NCBI GenBank assembly: GCA_030630245.1
Contig: DAOVNL010000054.1
Coordinates: forward strand, 1 to 6,177
DNA from: Candidatus Omnitrophota bacterium
GTDB lineage: Bacteria; Omnitrophota; Gorgyraeia; B26-G9
Direction of reading: 5' to 3'
Length of the DNA: 6,177 nt
A program made the translations under genes and the position numbers. Positions within the stretch are counted from its first letter, which is position 1; each line of letters starts with the position of its first letter. The notes under the pieces were generated by a model, which was not told the origin of the DNA, searched no databases, and worked only from the letters and a program-made list of their open reading frames with translations. Positions 1-5,347 of this stretch are shown piece after piece.

Positions 1-121
1 CCCATCCCAATTAATTAGAATAGTGGTTTTTTGTGAATTTCGTCCCCTTTCACAGCAGCGGGACTGCACCCGATTCTCACGGGTTTCCCTTTTTATCCTG
101 ATTTTTTCAGGACACCTAATA
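1..121 (-). promoter_or_regulatory. Cobalamin (B12) riboswitch, 5' portion, cut by window edge
   Basis: Read on the minus strand, this stretch follows the cobalamin aptamer consensus in order. GGTGTC (116 to 111) stands for the usual GGTGCC. A 6-bp hairpin follows, TCCTGA/TCAGGA (112-107 with 101-96), then AAAAAGGGAA. Next is the stem CCCG/CGGG (83-80 with 72-69) closing the conserved loop TGAGAAT, then CAGTCCCGCTGCTGTGA, GAC, CCACT (26-22) and GGGATGGG at the edge. The 3' part, with the B12-box strand and the expression platform, lies beyond position 1. Members of this family bind adenosyl- or methylcobalamin and usually repress B12 uptake or synthesis genes in cis, so the controlled gene should lie just left of the window. 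No complete aptamer can be folded from what is visible, but the order and spacing of conserved blocks are hard to explain otherwise. Confidence 0.9.
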
Positions 122-155
122 TTTTAGCTTGTCAAATCTTATTTACTTATGACAT

Positions 156-184
156 ATCTCATCATAATAAATCACTAAAGTCAA
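156..184 (-). promoter_or_regulatory. Possible promoter for the riboswitch transcript
   Basis: TTGACT at 184-179 is a good -35 match. Seventeen nucleotides later TGAGAT (161-156) is a poor -10 match (three of six). This would start a transcript about 30 nt before the riboswitch core, which is a sensible position. An isolated TTGACA at 135-130 has no -10 at a usable distance. This is a weak call from two hexamers in AT-rich DNA. Confidence 0.25.
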
Positions 185-193
185 GGAAAATTT

Positions 194-490
194 TTAGCGG
201 ACATTTCCATTATTCGGGCGGACACATAGGTCCGCCCCTACGATATTGATTATGCCATGAATGTGATTCGGCATTACACAATATTCATCCAACATAATCT
301 CACTATATTTTTTATTCAATTCCTTCCACCATTTTACAATCATTTCACCGCTATTATTCAAAATCATTTTACCATTACAAATATTTCCGAATAAACATTT
401 TTTATCCTGTATGCGCAGCGTTACAAAATAATATCCCGCCTGTGTATAATCATACTCTTTTAAACGAATCGATCGACGGTTATGTTTCAT
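194..490 (-). pseudogene. Truncated REP-associated tyrosine transposase (RAYT, Y1_Tnp/IS200-like)
   Basis: The 98-residue product opens with RRSIRLKEYDYTQAGYYFVT (residues 5-24), the typical start of RAYT proteins. It reaches the metal-binding HUH motif PNHIHGI (74-80; His76 and His78). RAYTs are single-strand DNA nucleases related to IS200/IS605 transposases that act on REP hairpins through a catalytic tyrosine in a later helix. Full members run to roughly 150-250 residues. Here similarity ends at about residue 83. The last 15 codons are read through a REP palindrome (giving VGADLCVRP) and then stop, so the tyrosine helix is missing and the protein is probably inactive. No continuation was found in the other frames down to position 1. 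The ATG at 490 has only a weak GGG upstream. It follows gspM by 90 nt on the same strand but has no evident link to secretion. Confidence 0.82.
216..241 (-). repeat. REP-type palindrome with 5' GTAG, inside the RAYT fragment
   Basis: On the minus strand GTAG (241-238) is followed directly by GGGCGGAC (237-230), a 6-nt loop CTATGT and GTCCGCCC (223-216). The arms are eight perfect base pairs, far more GC-rich than the surroundings. A conserved GTAG-type tetranucleotide at the foot of a hairpin is the known layout of REP elements recognised by RAYTs. The unit lies in the reading frame of the transposase remnant, just after its HUH motif. A partial copy of one arm, GCGGACA, recurs at 197-203 (plus strand), 21 bp from the same heptamer at 218-224. 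Confidence 0.75.
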
Positions 491-493
491 AAC

Positions 494-513
494 TTACCCA
501 AATATTTGGTTAA
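494..513. other. 20-bp near-perfect palindrome before the RAYT start
   Basis: The 20 bp pair with themselves in nine of ten positions around the perfect core CCAAATATTTGG (498-509). The single mismatch is 497 with 510. The palindrome ends 4 nt before the transposase start codon. It has no T-run, so it is not a terminator. An operator or the edge of an inserted element are both possible. No regulator family is recognised. Confidence 0.4.
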
Positions 514-552
514 TAATTTGTTTTTTTCTTTGTTAAGTTGTTGTGTGATTTA

Positions 553-575
553 ATCCGGCTACCTCTATCCCGGAT
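553..575 (-). terminator. Weak hairpin after gspM, doubtful terminator
   Basis: Six bases after the gspM stop codon, ATCCGG and CCGGAT form a 6-bp stem around an 11-nt loop. No U-run follows; the next bases on the minus strand are TAAATCACAC. It is therefore not a convincing intrinsic terminator. It may protect the 3' end of the operon mRNA or be incidental. No better terminator is visible between 491 and 580. Confidence 0.25.
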
Positions 576-580
576 ATTCC

Positions 581-1120
581 TTAAGGTATGACTATTTTAG
601 ATATCAACAATTCACATCTATTGATCTTGGATTGTGTCGACTTAGGCCCCATATCAAAGGCACTCACCTGCATGATCACATGCGAATCCTCAATATAATG
701 CATAAAAAGAATGATTTTTCCCATATCACCTTCACAAGAGACATTGACCCTGAATTTCTTCACCAGGCCTTCTTCCTGAATCCCGGAAGGTTTCAAATCA
801 TTGAGATAAACAGAAGAACGGGTCGCCAAACGCTCGATCTCCCTTAATAATGTCGCTGTTTCTTCCTCGTTTGTTTGAGCGATAGCCGCGTATTCAGCGT
901 ATTTTTTTTCTTCGGCCTCGATCCTTGCTCTTTGCTGAAGGATCTTCGAATTCTTCATCATATCGTATTCGGTGGCTTTAATCTCCTGTGAGTACAAGTC
1001 CATTTTTTTCAAGATCGGGCTCAAAATTACTCTATCCAAAAAAGAAAAGCTTACAAATATTAAAGCAGCAAAAAAGACCGCTTTTTCTCTTTTTGAAAAG
1101 CGTGAAATGATATTTTGCAT
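581..1120 (-). CDS. gspM: GspM/PilO-like inner-membrane platform protein of the T2SS
   Basis: The 179-residue protein has a short basic cytoplasmic N-terminus, one membrane segment at about 13-35, a charged helix likely to form a coiled coil at about 38-80, and a small alpha/beta domain at about 85-179 ending in ISKIVIP. This bitopic plan is shared by GspM and PilO, whose ferredoxin-like periplasmic domains pair with those of GspL or PilN in the assembly platform. The sequence looks closer to PilO, but its place directly after the gspL-type gene, at the end of a gspF-to-gspL series, argues for the GspM role. The ATG at 1120 has AAGGAAG (1130-1124) just upstream and starts 21 nt after gspL, so the two are probably co-transcribed. 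It is the last T2SS gene here; no gspN follows. Confidence 0.85.
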   Translation of the reverse strand: MQNIISRFSKREKAVFFAALIFVSFSFLDRVILSPILKKMDLYSQEIKATEYDMMKNSKILQQRARIEAEEKKYAEYAAIAQTNEEETATLLREIERLATRSSVYLNDLKPSGIQEEGLVKKFRVNVSCEGDMGKIILFMHYIEDSHVIMQVSAFDMGPKSTQSKINRCELLISKIVIP

Positions 1121-1141
1121 AAGCTTCCTTTTATCTAAGGG

Positions 1142-2599
1142 TTATTTATCGGCTTCAAGCTCTGATTCCAAAACGCAGGAAATCCCAAAGTCAGCCCAGT
1201 CCTTCCCCCCCTGTTTTCTTGAGGTAGTATAATTTGTCTGAACGTTAGAAAAATAATCGCTTGCCTCCAACGCGCTAACAAACGAAAACACGTTTGACAT
1301 AGCTCTTCCCGTTCCCTTTAGGTTCAGGTTTCTTTGGATATCCATCTTCATGCTTGTAAGCATAATATTTTCAGGAACAATATCGTATAAAGCCGCGATT
1401 ACCTGCAAAGCATATCCGCGATTCTTAAGATAATGCTTAATAATCCTGATCCGCTCCATATTTCTTTCCAGGATCTTTGCCTCGGCCTTAATTGTTTCGT
1501 TATATTCTTTAAGTCTTTTAAAATACGCGCCATCAAAATAAGTTTTGCTGATAAAAAAACTACCGACCAGGAGCATAATGATCATGAAATTTACGGTCAG
1601 CCTTACCAATTGACGGGTGCGTTCTTCAAATACACGCTTTAATTTAATCTCCTCAGGGACAAGGCTTACTTTTAAAGATTGCGCGGTTAAGAATACGGAT
1701 GTAATATTTAAGAAAGAAATATTCTGCACCAGCGCCTCAACCGGCTTACAATTCGGGTGCAGCGGCAGGCGGTCAAAATAAACGATATTCTGAATAGTAA
1801 CCTGAACTGTTGCCGTCAGCATTGCTTTTAATTCTCTGACATGATCGATCGCTCCTGTAATGGTTATAATCTGGGGAGCTGAGTCTATATCTTCAGACTG
1901 GTATGTCTCAATGGAACTTTTTATTTCTTCGACAAATTTTGTTCCGGCTTTAGTTTTATCCTCAGTAAAATGTTTGACTCCTATCGGGATACTGCGCGTA
2001 AAAATAGGTATCCCGCGCAAAGATATGATAAAATCGGTAAAGTTTGTATCAACATGCACAATGCCCACAGGTACATTCTGCAATTCCTTATTTTGATGCT
2101 CAAGGCAAATCTGGGTTATACCCTCAGGGGCAAAAATCATGTCCTGGACTTTAAATCCGGCTTTTTCGATAATATCAAACTGCCTTTTTACCGCATCACG
2201 TGCTACGATCACAAGCAGTATTTTAGTGTAACTTTGTCTATAAACACCGATATTTATATAATCAACAATTATTTCTTCACGCGAATACGCGGTCTGCCTG
2301 CCGGATTGCATGTCCACGATCTCTTTGATCTCTTTGGCATCAAGAGACGGTATTTCCAGATTTTTTGTGATCGTCAGATGCAAAGGGATAACGCTGACGA
2401 TAAAGGGGTTTTTAACTTTTAATTCTTTAATGGCCTTTATAACCAGCACAGAGACATCCTCTTCTTTCATCCCTTCGGTCGAATAATGAACCAGCTTGAT
2501 AAATTCCTTTTTGCCCTCTGAATTTTTCAGATGGGAAATCAGCAATTTGTCTTCGCTCAGGTCGATGCCTATGATATCCTTGTTCTTGGGTAACTGCAT
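1142..2599 (-). CDS. gspL: GspL-type platform protein (PilM-like plus PilN-like domains)
   Basis: The 485-residue protein joins an actin-like PilM/FtsA-family cytoplasmic domain (about 6-290) to a membrane segment (about 333-352), a charged helix (about 356-390) and a small PilN-like periplasmic domain (about 395-482). That is the architecture of GspL, which connects the GspE ATPase in the cytoplasm to GspM and the pseudopilus. DIIGIDLSEDKL (8-19) fits the first phosphate loop of the actin fold. The second loop reads VDTNFTDF (183-190) and the adenosine region ITGAID (247-252), both lacking the usual glycines, so ATP binding by this domain is doubtful. SLVPEEIKLKR (312-322) just before the membrane resembles the N-terminal tail by which free PilN binds PilM. 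The ATG at 2599 follows gspK by 25 nt and has a GAGAG-type Shine-Dalgarno. Family assignment is firm; the choice between gspL and a pilM-pilN fusion rests on context. Confidence 0.88.
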   Translation of the reverse strand: MQLPKNKDIIGIDLSEDKLLISHLKNSEGKKEFIKLVHYSTEGMKEEDVSVLVIKAIKELKVKNPFIVSVIPLHLTITKNLEIPSLDAKEIKEIVDMQSGRQTAYSREEIIVDYINIGVYRQSYTKILLVIVARDAVKRQFDIIEKAGFKVQDMIFAPEGITQICLEHQNKELQNVPVGIVHVDTNFTDFIISLRGIPIFTRSIPIGVKHFTEDKTKAGTKFVEEIKSSIETYQSEDIDSAPQIITITGAIDHVRELKAMLTATVQVTIQNIVYFDRLPLHPNCKPVEALVQNISFLNITSVFLTAQSLKVSLVPEEIKLKRVFEERTRQLVRLTVNFMIIMLLVGSFFISKTYFDGAYFKRLKEYNETIKAEAKILERNMERIRIIKHYLKNRGYALQVIAALYDIVPENIMLTSMKMDIQRNLNLKGTGRAMSNVFSFVSALEASDYFSNVQTNYTTSRKQGGKDWADFGISCVLESELEADK

Positions 2600-2624
2600 T
2601 TTTACTCTCGGGTTATACCACCTT

Positions 2625-3716
2625 TTATATAAAAAACTCTGTTCTCCAGTTTAATATCCACCCTGCTTTATCCGAATCCTCATTCAGATCTTTATTCACA
2701 ACACACTCAATTTTGCATTTTTGCGCCCTTTTATCCAATACCGCTGTGCTGCGGATAAAAAAGGTACGTGAAAACACTGTTGTTTTTCCCTCAGCGATAA
2801 CGTTGCTGAGTTCGGCGATTTCACTTGGTGACATTGAATAAACCTGGCTTAATTGCGCCACAATTGAACCCTCGCTGGAAAAAGCGCGGTCATCACTATT
2901 GGCAATGACCTTATCTTCTCCGCTTCTATAAAGGAGTATTTTCTTCACAACACCCTCGGATAATCCCAAAGCATATAAAGCCGGGCCAAACGCGGTATTT
3001 ACATTAACCCTGCCGGAGCCATGGACAGTTATATAGGGCTTTATCTTTAGAAAAATATTATTATCCATGCCTTTAACATAATAAAGCTCTTCCAGGCTTT
3101 CAAAAAGAGCATCTTTGCAATCATATGAAAAACGCAGGCTGCGGTAATACTTACCCTCTGCACCGTTGGGCAAAGATAAATTATCTTCATCTCTCCAGTC
3201 AACTATGCAAGAAGCAATTCTTTGGGCACTATAACTGTCAACTTCTGCCGCGTACTCGATTAAGCGGCTCATCTCCTGCAGGCTTGCCGAATTAATATTC
3301 AGCCTGCTCATTACATCTGCCGCACCGTAGATCATCCCCGGCTTATCAGCCCCTGAGTCTTTGGCATATAAGTCTCCTGCCTTATAGGGATACCCTACCG
3401 TAAAACTGCCGTCTGATACGGGGATCTCATAAAAAACACTTTCATTGTTACTCCAGCTGTCTTTTAAAAGAACAAAAGGGCTTTCTTTGTCAAAATTGCC
3501 TATTTGAGCAACAGCCTGTTTGATACCGGCTTCAGCAATATTGTAAAGCTTACTTCTGGTTTCCACTCTTAAGAGAAAATCAAGACGCTGCCGGACTCCC
3601 AGTCCTAAGTATAACGCGAAAACAGTTAAAAGTCCAAGTGACCATAAAACCAGGATCAGGATACTTCCTCTCTTGTTTCCTTTATACTTTTCACCCAGTA
3701 TTTTAACATGCTTCAA
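2625..3716 (-). CDS. gspK: GspK minor pseudopilin (tip subunit of the T2SS pseudopilus)
   Basis: The 363-residue protein has a prepilin cleavage site KRG/SIL (after Gly17) followed by a hydrophobic helix (18-41). It has Leu instead of Glu at mature position 5, as is normal for GspK. The large helical domain shows a helix-hairpin-helix-like part NINSASLQEMSRLI (140-153). It also shows the GspK signature DWRDED (173-178) followed by GAEGKYY (185-191), where family members bind calcium, and RVNVNTA (236-242). GspK caps the pseudopilus with GspI and GspJ. The start is TTG at 3714-3716, overlapping the gspJ stop in TTGA. No in-frame ATG or GTG precedes the cleavage site, and GGGAGG lies 9 nt upstream, so TTG is preferred. 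Four cysteines (170, 200, 334, 338) could form disulfides. Confidence 0.93.
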   Translation of the reverse strand: MKHVKILGEKYKGNKRGSILILVLWSLGLLTVFALYLGLGVRQRLDFLLRVETRSKLYNIAEAGIKQAVAQIGNFDKESPFVLLKDSWSNNESVFYEIPVSDGSFTVGYPYKAGDLYAKDSGADKPGMIYGAADVMSRLNINSASLQEMSRLIEYAAEVDSYSAQRIASCIVDWRDEDNLSLPNGAEGKYYRSLRFSYDCKDALFESLEELYYVKGMDNNIFLKIKPYITVHGSGRVNVNTAFGPALYALGLSEGVVKKILLYRSGEDKVIANSDDRAFSSEGSIVAQLSQVYSMSPSEIAELSNVIAEGKTTVFSRTFFIRSTAVLDKRAQKCKIECVVNKDLNEDSDKAGWILNWRTEFFI

Positions 3717-4333
3717 CGCAACAAGCCTCCCGCGGGGATATTAACCGTCTTGGTCCTTATCTGAGTTGTCTTGCCCATATCAAGCACCATAGTAAATCTG
3801 AGGGCCTGAGGATAAATACTTATTGCCTCTTTAACATCAGGGGGCGGCCAGCTGTCCGCCCAGAAAAACTGCTGTTTATCCCGGCTGAAAAAATAATAGG
3901 CAAAACGCAATTCCTGGACATTGTTTACCAGTACTCTCTCAGCAGGACCTTTAAGGGAATTTAAAAGCCTATAATCAATATATTTTCTTTTTATTGCTTT
4001 TTCCTGTTCATCATATAAATACATCACTTTGCCCATGCCTTGAGAAAACCCGCTTTCTGAGGCCGGCACATTTACCAGTGACGGAAAACTAAGCATATTC
4101 TCCCGGCCGGCAAACGGTATTTTTTTTAAATAAACACAGTTCCTCAATTCTATTTCTAATTTTTGAACAAATAAATTAATATCAATCTGCGGTGTCTCCT
4201 GGTTGACCTTCTGCCATATTGTAATTCCGTTAGAAAGCATTCCGTAAAGCGCGATGGAAAGCACACTGAGCATGATGGTTGCTAAAAACAGCTCAATAAA
4301 AGTAAGTCCTTTTTTATTCTTTAAATAATTCAT
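3713..4333 (-). CDS. gspJ: GspJ minor pseudopilin
   Basis: The 206-residue protein has a short basic leader ending KKG (7-9) and a prepilin peptidase site before LTFIELFLA. Phe/Leu-type mature residue 1 is Leu10 and the conserved Glu at mature position 5 is Glu14. A hydrophobic helix (10-31) follows, then a beta-rich periplasmic domain. Length and the late segment IYPQALRFTMVLD (173-185), matching the family's LPxxVRFxxxLx strand, fit GspJ, which forms the tip complex with GspI and GspK. It lies between gspI and gspK as in classical operons, 12 nt after gspI and overlapping gspK by 4 nt. The Shine-Dalgarno before the ATG at 4333 is weak, so translation may depend on that of gspI. A GC-rich inverted repeat lies inside the gene at 3842-3861. 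Confidence 0.9.
   Translation of the reverse strand: MNYLKNKKGLTFIELFLATIMLSVLSIALYGMLSNGITIWQKVNQETPQIDINLFVQKLEIELRNCVYLKKIPFAGRENMLSFPSLVNVPASESGFSQGMGKVMYLYDEQEKAIKRKYIDYRLLNSLKGPAERVLVNNVQELRFAYYFFSRDKQQFFWADSWPPPDVKEAISIYPQALRFTMVLDMGKTTQIRTKTVNIPAGGLLR
3726..3731 (-). promoter_or_regulatory. Ribosome binding site of gspK
   Basis: GGGAGG reads on the minus strand within the last codons of gspJ, 9 nt before the TTG at 3716. It supports that non-ATG start and suggests translational coupling with gspJ. Confidence 0.6.
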
Positions 4334-4345
4334 ATTTCGTTTTAT

Positions 4346-4870
4346 TTACGGCGTACTATTATCAAAATAGCGTTTTGCCATTGTCTGTGCCTTAACCTCC
4401 ATTTTTTTATTGCCCTGCTGCCAGTTTAAATTCAGATTTATCCTGTAAAGCTCCTGCCTGGTATCTATAATCTGCATGGTTGATGCCCAGGTATATTCCT
4501 CAGTTCCAATCCTCATCACGCCATTGTCCTGCATAGGCATGAACAGCCCGGCAGGTTCATCCAGCCTGTTTTGCGCTTGCCATATTTTTTCATCAAAAAA
4601 CCATTGAGCATTTAAGCGGTTATTAAAGACAGCAAGCGCGTCTAAAGACAAAAGAAAGGCCTCGAAAATGCCCACTACTCCCACAACAAGGACAACGGTC
4701 GCAACCATGACCTCAACTAAAGTGAATCCTTTATTTTTTCGCTTAGCAGAACGGCAAAAAGAAAACAGATGACAGATGATAGATGACAGAAAAGAATTCT
4801 TCTGACTTCTGTTCTCTGATTTCTGTTCTCTGACTTCTGAGAGAAAAATTTTCGAGAGATCTGTGATCAT
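4346..4870 (-). CDS. gspI: GspI-type minor pseudopilin with repeat-derived long leader
   Basis: The prepilin site NKG/FTLVEVMVA (cleavage after residue 48, Glu53 at mature position 5) and the hydrophobic helix 49-72 mark a type IV pilin-like protein. Position between gspG and gspJ, about 126 mature residues and the small beta domain fit GspI better than GspH. The odd part is the leader. The only in-frame ATG (4868-4870) gives 48 residues before cleavage, where 6-15 are usual, and residues 10-36 are encoded by heptamer repeats. The ATG itself lies in a decamer repeat, and no strong Shine-Dalgarno precedes it. No GTG or TTG is available nearer the cleavage site; only CTG codons (28 and 35) offer alternatives. 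Either the leader is really this long, a CTG or other rare start is used, or the original start was lost to repeats and expression is impaired. Confidence 0.82.
   Translation of the reverse strand: MITDLSKIFLSEVREQKSENRSQKNSFLSSIICHLFSFCRSAKRKNKGFTLVEVMVATVVLVVGVVGIFEAFLLSLDALAVFNNRLNAQWFFDEKIWQAQNRLDEPAGLFMPMQDNGVMRIGTEEYTWASTMQIIDTRQELYRINLNLNWQQGNKKMEVKAQTMAKRYFDNSTP
4765..4792 (+). repeat. Heptamer tandem array, ACAGATG x4 (degenerate)
   Basis: Four consecutive 7-mers read ACAGATG, ACAGATG, ATAGATG and ACAGAAA on the plus strand. They lie within the leader codons of gspI and face a second heptamer array at 4801-4842 in opposite orientation. Confidence 0.8.
4801..4842 (-). repeat. Heptamer tandem array, TCTGNNN x6
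   Basis: Six plus-strand 7-mers all begin TCTG: TCTGACT, TCTGTTC, TCTGATT, TCTGTTC, TCTGACT and TCTGAGA. They show a 14-bp higher-order period. Read on the minus strand they are CAGA-containing heptamers like those at 4765-4792, so the two arrays are inverted about the palindrome AAGAATTCTT (4792-4801). All of it is translated in the gspI leader if the ATG at 4870 is used. Confidence 0.8.
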
Positions 4871-4909
4871 CTTGTGTCTTTAATCTGCGCTATTCTGTGC
4901 TGGACTGTG
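4861..4909. repeat. Degenerate decamer repeat (CTGTG/CTGCG every 10 bp)
   Basis: CTGTG, CTGCG, CTGTG and CTGTG occur on the plus strand at 4861, 4885, 4895 and 4905, the last three exactly 10 bp apart, with TTGTG at 4872. The stretch fills most of the gspG-gspI gap and includes the gspI start codon. It resembles low-complexity CACAGATT-type intergenic repeats known from many uncultured bacterial genomes; that likeness is from memory. Confidence 0.5.
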
Positions 4910-4925
4910 TTTCGCAACAGTCCCA

Positions 4926-5330
4926 TTAGTCCCAATTTGTGATATCATCTTCGTTTGGCTGGCCATCCTTGCCCAGAGAAAACAGATCATAGTCTTGCGG
5001 TCTATGCTGGCCGGGTGATTTATAAAGATAGGCCCTGCCCCACGGATCAACCGGATCTTTCTCAAGATATGGCCCGTTCCAGTTAGGAGCAGACGACGGC
5101 CTGGTAAGTAATGCCTGCAGTCCTTCGGAGGATATGGGGAACTGTCCGTTATCAAGCTCATAAAGTTTTAATGCTGTGGCAATATTTGCTCTTATGTCCG
5201 CATTGGCCGCCGCAATACGCGCCTGTTCTGAGCGGCCGGCAAGGCGCGGCAAGACCATCGCTGCCAAAGCGCTTATAATAATTACCACCAGCATAAGTTC
5301 TATTAAAGTAAAAGCTTTTCTTTTTTTCAT
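4926..5330 (-). CDS. gspG: GspG major pseudopilin
   Basis: The 134-residue protein has a 6-residue leader MKKRKA, then FTLIELMLVV with Glu11 at mature position 5 and a hydrophobic helix (7-29). It then has the GspG features NGQFP (61-65), SSEGLQALL (67-75), the loop DPWGRAY (95-101), and the C-terminal DYDLFSLGKDG and ITNWD, where GspG binds calcium. GspG polymerises into the pseudopilus that pushes substrates through the secretin. Its length matches the family. The odd point is Ala at -1 of the cleavage site, where prepilin peptidase normally requires Gly; gspI, gspJ and gspK here all keep Gly. A strong AAGGAG 7 nt before the ATG suits a highly made major subunit. The gap to gspF is 176 nt and holds a nuclease-gene remnant. 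Confidence 0.95.
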   Translation of the reverse strand: MKKRKAFTLIELMLVVIIISALAAMVLPRLAGRSEQARIAAANADIRANIATALKLYELDNGQFPISSEGLQALLTRPSSAPNWNGPYLEKDPVDPWGRAYLYKSPGQHRPQDYDLFSLGKDGQPNEDDITNWD

Positions 5331-5337
5331 ATCATCT

Positions 5338-5343
5338 CTCCTT
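5338..5343 (-). promoter_or_regulatory. Strong ribosome binding site of gspG
   Basis: AAGGAG lies 7 nt before the gspG ATG and is the best Shine-Dalgarno in the window, in keeping with the need for many copies of the major pseudopilin. It stands 4 nt downstream of a dispersed repeat (5348-5378). Confidence 0.75.
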
Positions 5344-5347
5344 TTAA

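Noticed and set aside
130..135. TTGACA as a -35 box for the riboswitch.
   Set aside because: Any matching -10 would fall inside the aptamer, and none is seen at 16-18 nt.
553..575. GATAGAGGTAG in the loop after gspM recalls the GATAGAGGTGC box of lysine riboswitches.
   Set aside because: Only this one short string agrees. The other conserved parts of the lysine aptamer are missing and the gap is too short to hold it.
632..2422. Several plus-strand open frames of 69-150 codons opposite gspM and gspL.
   Set aside because: They are antisense to well-supported genes, have no ribosome sites or family features, and show typical reverse-frame composition.
4765..4842. Tandem spaced repeats that could suggest a CRISPR-like array.
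   Set aside because: The units are contiguous 7-mers with no spacers and no cas genes nearby; they are simple repeats.
4880..5161. A 93-codon minus-strand frame overlapping gspG.
   Set aside because: It lies in another frame of the clearly conserved gspG gene, has no recognisable domain and ends in the decamer repeat, so it is a shadow frame.
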